63,123 nt of DNA from Thermoguttaceae bacterium (GTDB lineage: Bacteria > Planctomycetota > Planctomycetia > Pirellulales > Thermoguttaceae). The stretch spans positions 1 through 63,123 of the forward strand of contig JAFQXE010000012.1 of the NCBI GenBank assembly GCA_017407125.1. The letters run 5' to 3'. Positions 9,022 to 16,350 of the stretch are shown here, one piece after another. A program made the position numbers and the translations under genes. Within the stretch, counting starts at the first letter, position 1. The number at the start of each line of letters is the position of its first letter. The notes beneath the pieces were generated by a model. That model made no database searches. It was not told the DNA's origin and saw nothing but the letters and a program-made list of their open reading frames with translations.

Positions 9022-10221
9022 ATGCAAAGTACACATCGACAAGTTTTAGCTATAATTGAAACGTCTACAGAATTTGGTCGCGGTTTGCTTAAGGGAATTT
9101 TAAATTATACTCAAACGATAGATACAAAAGTTCAAAAACCGTGGCGCGTTCGCCTGGATCAGCGCGGCGTACACGATGGCTTGCCAAAAGATTTTGATTC
9201 CTGGCATGGAGACGGAATTATTTCACAAAGCAATACATTAGACATTTTTCGTCAACTCCAGAAAAAAAAGATTCCTATTGTTGAACTGCTCAACAATGAA
9301 GTTTCCAGCAGCGTAGGCGTCAACTTTAATTATGAAAAAACGACGCAGATTGCCGCTTCGCACTTCTGTGACAGAGGATTGGAAAATATCGCCTGGTTTG
9401 GTTCCAGCAACATCTGGTGGATTAGCCGAATGCGTGAATCCTTTATACAGGAATTGCGTAAGCTGGGTCGCAAGTGCATTCTTTGTCCAGACGATTTTTC
9501 TCAGGACGACCTGGCGCATCACCCTAAATGGGACGAATTTCAGCGTAAGCCGCTCATTCGCTGGTTGAAAAAACTCCCGCTTCCGGTTGGAATCTGGGCG
9601 GCTTCCGACATGCTGGCTCTGCGCGTAATTGAGACGTGTTACGATATTGGTCTGGACGTTCCCAATCAGGTTGCCGTTTTGGGAACGGGAAACGATTCGC
9701 TCTTGTGCAGTCTTTCTTTTCCGCAGTTGTCCAGCATAGACGTGAACTCGGAAAGAATGGGTTTTGTCGCGGCAGAATTACTCGACAAGAAAATGAATGA
9801 TCAGGCATTCAACGCAGAATCGGACGTGGATAAACAGACAATTTTTCGCACTCTTTCTCCAAAAGGAGTTATTGCACGTCAGTCGACGGATATGGTTGCG
9901 ACGACCGATCCAATTTGTATTAAGGCAATTGATTTTATCCGCGAGCGTTTCAGAGAAAAGATTTCCGCTGTCGACGTTGCTGAGTATGCAGAGATTTCCC
10001 GCGCCATGCTGGATCGCCGATTTGTTGCCAGTTTTGGTCGGACGATTAACAAAGTTATTAATCGTTTGCGTATGGAAACGGCAGAATATCTTCTGCTTCA
10101 AACCGATCAAAAAATATCTCAGGTTGCAACCAATTCCGGGTTTAATTGTTACGAATACTTCTTCCGCGCATTTCAGCAGCGTCACAACATGACCCCGGAA
10201 GAATTCCGCGCCAGACGATAA
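9022..10221 (+). CDS. XylR-like transcriptional regulator (LacI-type sensor plus AraC-type HTH)
   Basis: Predicted sugar-responsive DNA-binding regulator. The first 280 residues follow the periplasmic-binding/LacI-type sensor fold (VLAIIETSTEFGRGLLKGI near the start, LPVGIWAASDMLALRVIETC, VPNQVAVLGTGND). The last 100 are an AraC-type double helix-turn-helix ending ISQVATNSGFNCYEYFFRAFQ...MTPEEFR. There is no N-terminal LacI HTH. The start is set at the ATG at 9022; a TTG at 9004 would add six residues. No sugar catabolic genes adjoin it, so the ligand is unknown. Such regulators are abundant in Planctomycetes. Confidence 0.88.
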   Translation: MQSTHRQVLAIIETSTEFGRGLLKGILNYTQTIDTKVQKPWRVRLDQRGVHDGLPKDFDSWHGDGIISQSNTLDIFRQLQKKKIPIVELLNNEVSSSVGVNFNYEKTTQIAASHFCDRGLENIAWFGSSNIWWISRMRESFIQELRKLGRKCILCPDDFSQDDLAHHPKWDEFQRKPLIRWLKKLPLPVGIWAASDMLALRVIETCYDIGLDVPNQVAVLGTGNDSLLCSLSFPQLSSIDVNSERMGFVAAELLDKKMNDQAFNAESDVDKQTIFRTLSPKGVIARQSTDMVATTDPICIKAIDFIRERFREKISAVDVAEYAEISRAMLDRRFVASFGRTINKVINRLRMETAEYLLLQTDQKISQVATNSGFNCYEYFFRAFQQRHNMTPEEFRARR

Positions 10222-10255
10222 CTCTGGCGTGTATTTCTTAGTATTTTAGATAAAT

Positions 10256-10300
10256 AAAAAACAGCGGTGAAACGGAAAATGATTTCAACCGCTGTTTTTA
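10256..10300. terminator. Bidirectional Rho-independent terminator
   Basis: Arms AAAAACAGCGGT-GAAA (10256-10272) and TTTCA-ACCGCTGTTTTT (10283-10299) form a strong stem, with A and T tracts at the two feet, between convergent genes. It would end the XylR-like transcript and the zinc-ribbon gene transcript. Confidence 0.9.
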
Positions 10301-10345
10301 TTTTAATGCGTAAGGTCAGGGAACGACCTGATATTGAAGTTCTGA

Positions 10346-11092
10346 TTACATTGGCGGCGGCGGAGGCGCGTTCTTTCCCGCTGCGCTTTCAATAATAACC
10401 TGTGAAAACCAGACGATTCCGGCAAGGTATCGCAGCAAAAGCGTTACACAGATAAACGCCAATGTATGAAACGCCGCGTTTCCCCATTCCAATTCATAAA
10501 AGCACATGCACATGAAAATTCCAAAGAGCGTTAATGCAATCGAACAAATTGCCCACATTGTCGGCGTCTGAGGCGTTAACGTTCTCGTGTACATCAAATA
10601 TGACAGAATTCCCCACATACCGGCATAAACCACGGAAATAACGCCTGTTCGCCAGTAAAAGTCAAAACCATGAATGGATTCCAGCATCTCGTCTTTTTTA
10701 ACCAGCGGATACAATCCTCCAACAATCATTGGCGTAACGACGCATAATCCGGCTGAGGCAATAAGAAAGTTCTCGTTCAGATTGATTGTTTTTCCCACGA
10801 TGAACGTTGCCAAAAGCGCGCCAAGGATCCCAATTGTTACCAGAAGCGCCCGAACGCGGTTAAACTTTTTAACGCTGCGTTCCAACGGTTTGAGCACGAG
10901 TTTTCCTTCAGCGTTTTTACCACCGCTGGAAAACGAATCTCCGCCGTGAATGACGACTTTCTCCGCTGCTGGAACTTCATTGGGAATTTTGATAATGGTC
11001 TTGCAATACTTGCATGGACCGCTCTTGCCGGCAAACTTCTCGCTGACAACAAACTTTTTATGACAGCCGGGACAGGTTACAGTAATTGCCAT
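10346..11092 (-). CDS. Zinc-ribbon membrane protein
   Basis: Unnamed protein of 248 residues. It starts with a zinc ribbon made of two Cys pairs (VTCPGCHKKF at residues 6-15 and GPCKYCKTII at about 30-40), an arrangement common in Planctomycetes. A polar linker follows, then about five hydrophobic segments from residue 80 onward (VRALLVTIGILGALLATFIVG, FLIASAGLCVVTPMIVGGLY and others), and a Pro-rich tail. It is probably a membrane protein with a cytoplasmic metal-binding head. Function unknown. It converges on the XylR-like gene. Confidence 0.8.
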   Translation of the reverse strand: MAITVTCPGCHKKFVVSEKFAGKSGPCKYCKTIIKIPNEVPAAEKVVIHGGDSFSSGGKNAEGKLVLKPLERSVKKFNRVRALLVTIGILGALLATFIVGKTINLNENFLIASAGLCVVTPMIVGGLYPLVKKDEMLESIHGFDFYWRTGVISVVYAGMWGILSYLMYTRTLTPQTPTMWAICSIALTLFGIFMCMCFYELEWGNAAFHTLAFICVTLLLRYLAGIVWFSQVIIESAAGKNAPPPPPM

Positions 11093-11127
11093 GGAAACTC
11101 TGAATAGTTAGGGATGAGGAGTGAAAA

Positions 11128-11197
11128 GGCAGTAGACAGTAGGCAATAGGGGGTGAGGGGGCTTCCTCTACTGCCTATTGCCTCTTGCCTAATGCCT
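11128..11197. repeat. Inverted heptamer-repeat hairpin
   Basis: Units of the GGCAGTAG/GGCAATAG type at 11128-11150 face CTACTGCCTATTGCC-type units at 11165-11197 and can pair over most of their length. This lies between the zinc-ribbon gene and the RpiB-type gene, and resembles the unit run at 3403-3422 and the one just before truB. Confidence 0.8.
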
Positions 11198-11202
11198 AAA
11201 TA

Positions 11203-11802
11203 TTACTTCAGGTTCTTTTCGTCGAACGCGTCGACCTTCTTGGCGGCTTCCTTGAGGAAGTCGGCGAACTGCGGCAAAGCGGAGGTGAACGCCGTGTTGA
11301 GGAACGTATCGACAGCGTCCAGAGCCATGGCTTCGCCCCAAATCATCGCGCCGAGGCACAGAACGTTGGAGTTGTTGATTGTACGGCACATTTTCGTAGC
11401 GAAAACGCTTTCGACGACAGACGCGCGAATGCCTTTGCATTTGTTGGCGACAATCGACATGCCCATGCCGGTTCCGCAGAAGAGAATGCCGTTTTCACAA
11501 GTTCCGTCCTGAATGTACTTGCAGGCGATCGGAGCGGATTCGAAGTAGGGGATGTCCGGGTTTTCAGCGCGGGCGCCGACGTCAATGACGTCGTATCCTT
11601 TGCCTTTCAGGTCGGCGACAACGGCGTCTTTAAGTCCAACGGCAAACGGGTCTGCGGCTACTACGATTTTTTTACTCATGATTTTCTCCTTAACAGTTGA
11701 TTCTTGTGAAACGGGTTCTTCGGCAAATACGCCAGACGCTGCGCCAGCAAGCGTTCCGACTGCCAGCGCTGCCGACGCGGCAATAAATTCTCTGCGATCC
11801 AT
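11203..11802 (-). CDS. rpiB: RpiB/LacAB-type sugar-phosphate isomerase with optional Tat signal
   Basis: Ribose-5-phosphate isomerase B family; interconverts ribose-5-P and ribulose-5-P or related sugar phosphates. The catalytic core has GILFCGTGMGMSIVANKCKGIRASV at about residue 102, including the conserved CGTG with the family Cys, and ARAENPDIPY before it. The longest form (199 residues) begins with DRREFIAASAALAVGTLAGAA, a twin-arginine export signal. A second ATG at 11679 (residue 42) is preceded by AAGGAG at ideal distance and gives a 158-residue protein of normal RpiB length. Both forms may be made. Substrate preference cannot be read from the sequence. Confidence 0.88.
   Translation of the reverse strand: MDRREFIAASAALAVGTLAGAASGVFAEEPVSQESTVKEKIMSKKIVVAADPFAVGLKDAVVADLKGKGYDVIDVGARAENPDIPYFESAPIACKYIQDGTCENGILFCGTGMGMSIVANKCKGIRASVVESVFATKMCRTINNSNVLCLGAMIWGEAMALDAVDTFLNTAFTSALPQFADFLKEAAKKVDAFDEKNLK
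11680..11691 (-). promoter_or_regulatory. Internal ribosome binding site of the RpiB-type gene
   Basis: Read on the minus strand, AAGGAG (11686-11691) lies six bases before an in-frame ATG ending at 11677. It is a better site than the GGAG ten bases before the first ATG at 11802. It decides between a Tat-exported and a cytoplasmic product. Confidence 0.7.
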
Positions 11803-11993
11803 GGCAGACAGCTCCAGTATAAAAGGAAATGAAAAAGCTATAGACGTTAATCGTCAACTTAAGGGGATTTCTAATAATTGCTTTCGTTGTCAAGCGACGG
11901 ACCGACTGGGGCGGTTCCCAATTGGAAGTCGTTAGCGCCAAAAATGAATATTTGGTCGCAAAGCTCGGTCTACTTGCCCGTGCGGCTACGCAC

Positions 11994-12073
11994 TTTTTTC
12001 GTCTGCACAGAGGAGAAAAGCCCCAGTATTAGACATACGAGTGGGCTTTTCGACTCAAAGCAGACGGAAAAAA
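11994..12073. terminator. Extended imperfect stem-loop
   Basis: Outer arms TTTTTTCGTCTGC (11994-12006) and GCAGACGGAAAAAA (12060-12073) pair with one bulge. Inner arms GAAAAGCCC and GGGCTTTTC continue the stem. It lies in the otherwise gene-free 11803-12236. Before the neighbouring element inserted, this would have been about 170 bases downstream of the tRNA-Val gene, so it could end that transcript. Another structured RNA role is possible. Confidence 0.5.
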
Positions 12074-12236
12074 GAACTAGCTTGACTCGAAATTGAATTA
12101 TTAGAAGTTTCCTTATATTTAGCTATTTTACAAACTCGTTAAGAAAAATAAAAGGGGGGGGCGCCAGAAAAGTTGAAAATAAAGGCGTTTTGCAAATAGA
12201 GAGTTTTGATTGATATAATTTGCAATATTAAAAGAC

Positions 12237-12265
12237 AATAAAAAAATGGGCAGTACAGAACTCGA
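12237..12265. repeat. attL-like direct repeat (tRNA-Val 3' end copy)
   Basis: 29 bases identical to 19414-19442. It covers the tRNA 3' half from the T-loop through the discriminator base and seven downstream A/T positions, with no 5' half next to it. This is the orphan copy expected at the far end of a tRNA-integrated element. Confidence 0.93.
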
Positions 12266-12285
12266 TACAAAATGCCGAAAAGCCC

Positions 12286-12441
12286 TTGTTTTTAGGGGTT
12301 GAAACGGGTTCCGCTGATGGGCGGTATACTCAAAAGTATACTTATCGGGACAAAATCGATTTGATTCTGTCTCTTATCGACAGTTTGACGCCAGAGGAAA
12401 AAGAGCGTCTAATTGAACGGCTGGAATCGGTCGAGCGTTGA
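12286..12441 (+). CDS. Possible small protein at the element's left end
   Basis: An open frame of 51 codons with no ATG; a TTG is the only likely start shown. The end of the product is strongly helical and charged (YRDKIDLILSLIDSLTPEEK, then RLIERLESVER), which looks like a real amphipathic peptide rather than a shadow. It overlaps the GTATACT boxes. No family is recognised. It could be a directionality factor, a small regulator or a truncated gene end. Confidence 0.35.
   Translation: MFLGVETGSADGRYTQKYTYRDKIDLILSLIDSLTPEEKERLIERLESVER
12324..12343. promoter_or_regulatory. Left pair of GTATACT boxes
   Basis: GTATACT begins at 12324 and at 12336, a 12-base period; the second is inside the perfect palindrome AAGTATACTT (12334-12343). 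The same pair with the same 12-base spacing sits near the other end at 19255-19276. Position and symmetry suggest arm-type binding sites for the integrase or excisionase. Confidence 0.5.
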
Positions 12442-12601
12442 ACAGGTCAGCGGCGGCGTCTGCTGTCAGCGTCCCGTTCGTCAGCGTTGACAGCTTTTAA
12501 TGGGGTGCGTCATTTTTCGATTTCTAATTTTGGCGCAGTTTATTTTGCCGGGTGCGGATTTTTTCGATTCCGAAATTTTCCGCACTTTCGGACGGCTTTT
12601 C

Positions 12602-12851
12602 GTCGACAGCCGGAACGAGCGTCCGAAGCCGGCTCTGTTCTGGTTGCCGGTTCCGGTCTGCTGAAGCTGGTTCCGTTGCTCTTGTCAATCGGTCAAACGT
12701 GATGGAACGTCGAGCCGGTTCCGGTCTGCTCTTATCGCCAGCGATAACGTCGACAGTCGGAACAGACGTCCGAAGCCGTCCCCGCTGATGGAGCGGGTTC
12801 CGCTGCTCTTGTCAATCGGTCAAACGTGATGGAACGTCGAGCCGGTTCCGG
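12602..12851. repeat. Imperfect tandem repeat in the integrative element
   Basis: Unit A (12602-12724) and unit B (12749-12851) both start with GTCGACAG-YCGGAAC, share CGTCCGAAGCCG, and end in a 56-base block (12669-12724 and 12796-12851) with a single mismatch. Within each, GGAAC and GTTCC can pair, so each unit can form small hairpins. Confidence 0.85.
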
Positions 12852-13063
12852 CGTCCGTCCCTGGGCGCGTTGTAAAGAGAGAGGGCAAGCAAAGAGGATA
12901 TGGAAAAGCAGACAGCAGACCGGCGTTCTTTCCTCACGTGTTCGAGAACGGCTCAAATTTGCGTTCTGTCGCCTTGTTTTTTCGCAGGGTAAAACTATAG
13001 CCCCCATTGCTAACTGTCCGATAGAATCAAAACAGGGGTTTTTCTTTGCTGTCATTTTCGCTT

Positions 13064-13097
13064 TTGTCCCAAAACACTTTTTGGATTTTTGGGACAA
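13064..13097. repeat. Perfect 11-bp inverted repeat
   Basis: TTGTCCCAAAA at 13064-13074 and TTTTGGGACAA at 13087-13097 with a 12-base loop. There is no following T tract, so it is not a classical terminator. It lies 200 bases upstream of the 13298 gene. Confidence 0.75.
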
Positions 13098-13297
13098 GGT
13101 ACTTTCTAGGGCAAAACGGGGGCGCGAAGCGCGGGATTGCGAGGGAATTTTTTCAGAACAGGGGAATAATCGAGTAAGTAAGTGCGCGGGCGGAATTGTC
13201 ATATAGAATAAACAACAAATATTTAATGCAATCCGGGGGTATTGTATACTAAAAGATTTTCGCTATAATGATTTTGTAACACAAAGGAGGATTTTAC

Positions 13298-14098
13298 ATG
13301 AATAGCGAAAACGTCTGGATTCCGTGGAACGAACGAACAGATTTAAATGACTGGGTTTTGTTTATGGGGGGAGTGCGAGAAATCTATATTTATCTAGGGT
13401 GCATATCTCCGGAGTATTTAGCAGAATTTGAACACTGTTTCGCGATTAATTATCAAAAATACATTAAACCTTCAATTGGCTCAAAAAAATGTTGTTTTTC
13501 GCTTTTTCCATTTGACGTTTACCCCTCCGATATTCAAGATAAAATATTATTAGAATATCACCTTTACAAAGAGAATCTGTTACAAAAAAGTAATGACCTG
13601 CTATTTAAAATATATAAATATTGGTATAAACAAAGAGAATTGTTTGAAGGTTTAGACAAGGTACGTTTTGAAAGAAATTGTCATTCGTTATTTAAAAATG
13701 ATTCAGCATTAGTAACAAACGATTGCTCTGATTCGCCAGCAGTACCGGCGTCTGTTCCGGCTGACAAGGATTCGCCAGCAGATAAAACCGCCAAACTGAA
13801 ATCGGCAAGGGAAAAGAAGAATTGTAGAATCACAATAGATATTGGATTGAAAGTACTTGACCGGCGGCGCAAAGGAGAACGTCAAAAAGTTATTGCAAAA
13901 GCTATTGGTTTTAATCATACGCAGTTTCAAAAGAATAAGATTTTACGAGCTGCTGAAGGGTTAGCCAAACAAGAAAAAAACGAAACAAAGGATTGGCAGA
14001 CGTTAGCATTGGCGGCTGGTTTATATGACGATACTACAGATATTGACTATGAAACGTTCTCTGATGTTCCAATATCTCAAAAACCTTTTCGTAAATAA
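13298..14098 (+). CDS. Unknown element protein with C-terminal HTH-like segment
   Basis: Not recognised. 266 residues with an excellent Shine-Dalgarno sequence (AAAGGAGG). The first 130 residues are rich in aromatic residues and Lys and look globular (WIPWNERTDLNDW, IYIYLG). A Ser/Pro/Ala/Asp linker spans about 145-170. About 185-220 reads like a helix-turn-helix (GERQKVIAKAIGFNHTQFQK). It is the first gene after the repeat region and is followed by a terminator, so it is its own transcription unit. It could be a repressor or an origin-binding initiator of the element. It is more AT-rich than the replication genes downstream. Confidence 0.75.
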   Translation: MNSENVWIPWNERTDLNDWVLFMGGVREIYIYLGCISPEYLAEFEHCFAINYQKYIKPSIGSKKCCFSLFPFDVYPSDIQDKILLEYHLYKENLLQKSNDLLFKIYKYWYKQRELFEGLDKVRFERNCHSLFKNDSALVTNDCSDSPAVPASVPADKDSPADKTAKLKSAREKKNCRITIDIGLKVLDRRRKGERQKVIAKAIGFNHTQFQKNKILRAAEGLAKQEKNETKDWQTLALAAGLYDDTTDIDYETFSDVPISQKPFRK

Positions 14099-14100
14099 TC

Positions 14101-14258
14101 AATAAGAAAATCAAAATAAGAAAATCAAAAAATCGTTTTTCTTATTTTTTAGGATTTTTTCAAAAAATTTTTTAGCCCTGAAAACAAGGGCTTTTTTTGT
14201 TTCTTGTAAAGAAATATCGCAGTTTTTCTTATTCGTTTTCTTGTTTTTTTCTTATTTT
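14101..14258. repeat. Cluster of AATAAGAA/TTCTTATT motifs
   Basis: Five copies: AATAAGAAAATCAAA at 14101 and again at 14115, then the reverse form TTTTTCTTATT at about 14136, 14223 and 14245. The surroundings are extremely AT-rich. The placement between a putative DNA-binding protein and the replication genes would suit an operator array or an origin melting region. Confidence 0.6.
14174..14199 (+). terminator. Rho-independent terminator after the 13298 gene
   Basis: Arms AGCCCT (14174-14179) and AGGGCT (14187-14192) with a 7-base loop, followed by a run of T and preceded by A/T runs that can extend the stem. It separates the first element gene from the downstream replication cluster. Confidence 0.85.
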
Positions 14259-14357
14259 CTCTCTTTTGTAGAAACACTTGCAAGACGTCTTTTTTTATCG
14301 TTTCTGTTAGCGGTTCACGTTTTGCGAGAATCTTTCAAACTCTATGGAGGAAATACC

Positions 14358-14579
14358 ATGAAAGATTTTAATTCTACTGCTCTTGAAAAAGAGTTTTTGT
14401 CGCCAGAGGAGGCGTGTTCATTGCTGGGCTGTTCCCGGCGTTCGTTGGAATACTGGAAGCGGTCGCAGGCGTTGCCGTTCGTCAAAATTGGTCGATTCGT
14501 CCGTATCGAGCGTGCGGCGCTGCTGGATTGGTTCCGTGGTTTCTGTCAACAGAAAAATGGAGGTGAAAACGATGACTGA
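14358..14579 (+). CDS. Excisionase-like HTH protein (MerR/Xis-type)
   Basis: 73-residue DNA-binding protein. The start is the ATG preceded by GGAGG; a longer frame from 14241 lacks support. FLSPEEACSLLGCSRRSLEY followed by LPFVKIGRFVRIERAALLDW is the standard helix-turn-helix plus wing of the excisionase/HTH_17 family. In integrative elements such proteins direct excision or act as small repressors. Its stop overlaps the start of the next gene by eight bases, so the two are translationally coupled. Confidence 0.88.
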   Translation: MKDFNSTALEKEFLSPEEACSLLGCSRRSLEYWKRSQALPFVKIGRFVRIERAALLDWFRGFCQQKNGGENDD

Positions 14580-15063
14580 TAATTATTCTTACTGGAATAA
14601 TAACCCTAACAATTATTCCGCCAGTTATGATTTTTTCGATGGCTGGGATAATGCTAAAACTCCGGTAAGGGTTCCGGCGGGAACGTATATTGCAGTTCTG
14701 ACCGGCTGGGAAGCGGGTTTTAATCGTCAAACTCCGCAGCTCAAATTCACTTATCGTATCGAGCGTGGAGAATTTGCCGGTCAGCTGATTATCGGACAAA
14801 GAGCGTTGACGACAAAGGCGATGGGGTACACAAGACAGTTTTGCGATTCGCTGGGAATTGACCCCCGGCGGTCGGTCAGCGATTATCCCAAAATCTGGGT
14901 TGAGTTGAAAACGATTCTCAAAGACGGTTCAAACGGTCGGACGTTTTCCGAAGTTCAATCCGTGCGGCGTATTGTTCCGCCAGAGGAACAGTCGACAGCG
15001 CAGACGTCAAACCCGGTTCCGGGTTCTGGTCAGCAGTCAGAACTTCCCCCCGGCGCGTTTTAG
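14572..15063 (+). CDS. DUF669-like protein, probable ssDNA-binding
   Basis: 163 residues from the ATG at 14572, which has GGAGG in front; the longer frame upstream is out of context. The central part (VPAGTYIAVLTGWEAGFNRQ, LKFTYRIERGEFAGQLIIGQ, then AMGYTRQFCDSLGI) follows the pattern of DUF669 phage proteins that replace SSB. The C-terminus is a flexible Pro/Ser/Gln tail ending PPGAF, reminiscent of an SSB tail. It lies between the Xis-like gene and the primase, as expected for a replication module. The family assignment is by pattern only. Confidence 0.7.
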   Translation: MTDNYSYWNNNPNNYSASYDFFDGWDNAKTPVRVPAGTYIAVLTGWEAGFNRQTPQLKFTYRIERGEFAGQLIIGQRALTTKAMGYTRQFCDSLGIDPRRSVSDYPKIWVELKTILKDGSNGRTFSEVQSVRRIVPPEEQSTAQTSNPVPGSGQQSELPPGAF

Positions 15064-15144
15064 TTTTTCGTTGCTGTCTGCTCTGTTCCGTTCCGGTCGC
15101 AGGAAGTCAGAACAGGTGCGGCTATTGTTCACTTCATTTAAGAC

Positions 15145-15177
15145 AGGCGCGCCAGAATTAGCAGTTCCGGCGCGCCT
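15145..15177 (+). promoter_or_regulatory. GC-rich hairpin just upstream of the primase gene
   Basis: Perfect 9-bp arms AGGCGCGCC (15145-15153) and GGCGCGCCT (15169-15177), 15-base loop. The primase Shine-Dalgarno sequence (AGGTG) follows within five bases. There is no T run directly after. It may tune translation or attenuate read-through into the primase gene. Confidence 0.6.
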
Positions 15178-15192
15178 AATAGGTGTTTTATT

Positions 15193-16350
15193 ATGTTTCA
15201 ATTATATTATTATGGTTTTGCTTGTCAAGGCGTCGCAGTACGTCAAAAGCAGAAAATTAAATGGCTGGAAACGTTCAAGGCGGCTTGCAATGCTGACCCG
15301 TTCTTTATCGACAAAGTCGATTATTTTTTATCGCTCTATTCGTTCGACAGTGATTTAATCGAACATTTTCGCCAGACTGGAAACAGCGTTGCCGGATTCG
15401 GCGGCGCGTGCTGGTGTCCGTTCGTCTGGTTCGATATTGACCGGGACGATTTGTCGGACGCTCTTTCAGACGCAGCGCGTCTTGTCGAGTATTTGACGCA
15501 GACGCCAGCCGATTCGGATTCCGATTCCGGGTTGATTGTCCCTCATACAGAATCAATCCTGATTTTCTTTTCAGGCAGTAAAGGTTTTCACGTGGGCGTT
15601 CCCGTTGCCGTTTTCGGCGATGAAGTCAAACCGGGGAAGGAGTTCCCGTCGCAGTACAAGCGGGCGGCGTTGGAAATTGCCAGACGTGCCGGCGTCGAAA
15701 TTGACAAGTCCGTTTATGACCGCCAGCGGCTTTTCCGCTGTCCAAACTCCAAACATGGAAAAAGCGGTCTTTATAAAATTCCGCTGTCTTATTGGGAAAT
15801 TACAACGGCGTTGAACATTGACGAAATACGCCAGCGGGCGCAGCGTCCCCGGCGTTTGGTTTGGACGGAATCGGAACTTGACAAAATCGATCGGGACGCA
15901 GTCCGTTATTCGCCAGCCGTCGAGCCGATTCCGGGCGCGGTTCAAACCTGGGCTGAAGCGCAAGCCGATATGTTTTCAGCGTTGCCGTCTGGAATAGGGA
16001 CAGGCGAAAAAGAGGATATGGGAAAGCAGTCAGCAGACCCGGCGGAACTGTCTCCCTTCAATCCGTGGGTTGGCGTCAATCGGTTTCCTGATGGTTATGA
16101 GGTTCCCCGGATTCGACGCGATACGTTGGAGTATATTCAGCGCGGCGCGGAACGTGGGGAGCGCGCAGTTTATCTTTATAATGCCGTTTTCGATTGTCTC
16201 CGGTGCGGTTGGAATCGTCAAGCGGTCGAGTCTCTTTTTTATGATGTCGCAAGTCAAACCGGGTTGACCTGGACGGAATCCAGAAAACAGGTTGAAGCGG
16301 CTTTTCGTTCTATCGAACAGGAAAGAGAGGTTTATAATTATGCCCAATAA
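15193..16350 (+). CDS. Archaeo-eukaryotic-type primase (PrimPol-like)
   Basis: Predicted primase/polymerase that starts replication of the element; 385 residues. The three AEP motifs are visible: VWFDID at about residue 79 (metal-binding acidic pair), FFSGSKGFHVGVP at about 126 (S-x-H type), and KSVYDRQRLFRCPNSKHG at about 175. After residue 210 there is a linker with GTGEKEDMG and then a helical domain ending in YNYAQ, possibly a PriCT-like or helicase-contact domain. The next gene, an SF3 helicase, overlaps by 11 bases. AEP primase plus SF3 helicase is a well-known pairing in satellites and plasmids. Confidence 0.88.
   Translation: MFQLYYYGFACQGVAVRQKQKIKWLETFKAACNADPFFIDKVDYFLSLYSFDSDLIEHFRQTGNSVAGFGGACWCPFVWFDIDRDDLSDALSDAARLVEYLTQTPADSDSDSGLIVPHTESILIFFSGSKGFHVGVPVAVFGDEVKPGKEFPSQYKRAALEIARRAGVEIDKSVYDRQRLFRCPNSKHGKSGLYKIPLSYWEITTALNIDEIRQRAQRPRRLVWTESELDKIDRDAVRYSPAVEPIPGAVQTWAEAQADMFSALPSGIGTGEKEDMGKQSADPAELSPFNPWVGVNRFPDGYEVPRIRRDTLEYIQRGAERGERAVYLYNAVFDCLRCGWNRQAVESLFYDVASQTGLTWTESRKQVEAAFRSIEQEREVYNYAQ

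Larger units (their letters stand above)
12442..13297. other. Gene-poor, repeat-rich kilobase of the element
   Basis: No convincing gene. Reading frames here give low-complexity Arg/Ser/Gly products and follow the DNA repeats. It holds an imperfect tandem duplication (12602-12851), a perfect 11-bp inverted repeat (13064-13097), and a third GTATACT (13244-13250) whose TATACT part may be the -10 box of the 13298 gene. A stretch near 12885-12925 resembles the linker-coding DNA of the primase gene near 16005. Possible roles are a replication origin or a non-coding RNA locus; neither is shown. Confidence 0.5.

Noticed and set aside
12602..12851. Possible CRISPR array
   Set aside because: Only two imperfect units of over 100 bases with unequal spacing; no spacers and no cas genes in the window.
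12487..13206. Several frames in the repeat-rich part of the element (for example 12487-12702, 12552-12788, 12826-13206)
   Set aside because: Products are low-complexity and follow the DNA tandem repeat; no Shine-Dalgarno sequence and no family resemblance.
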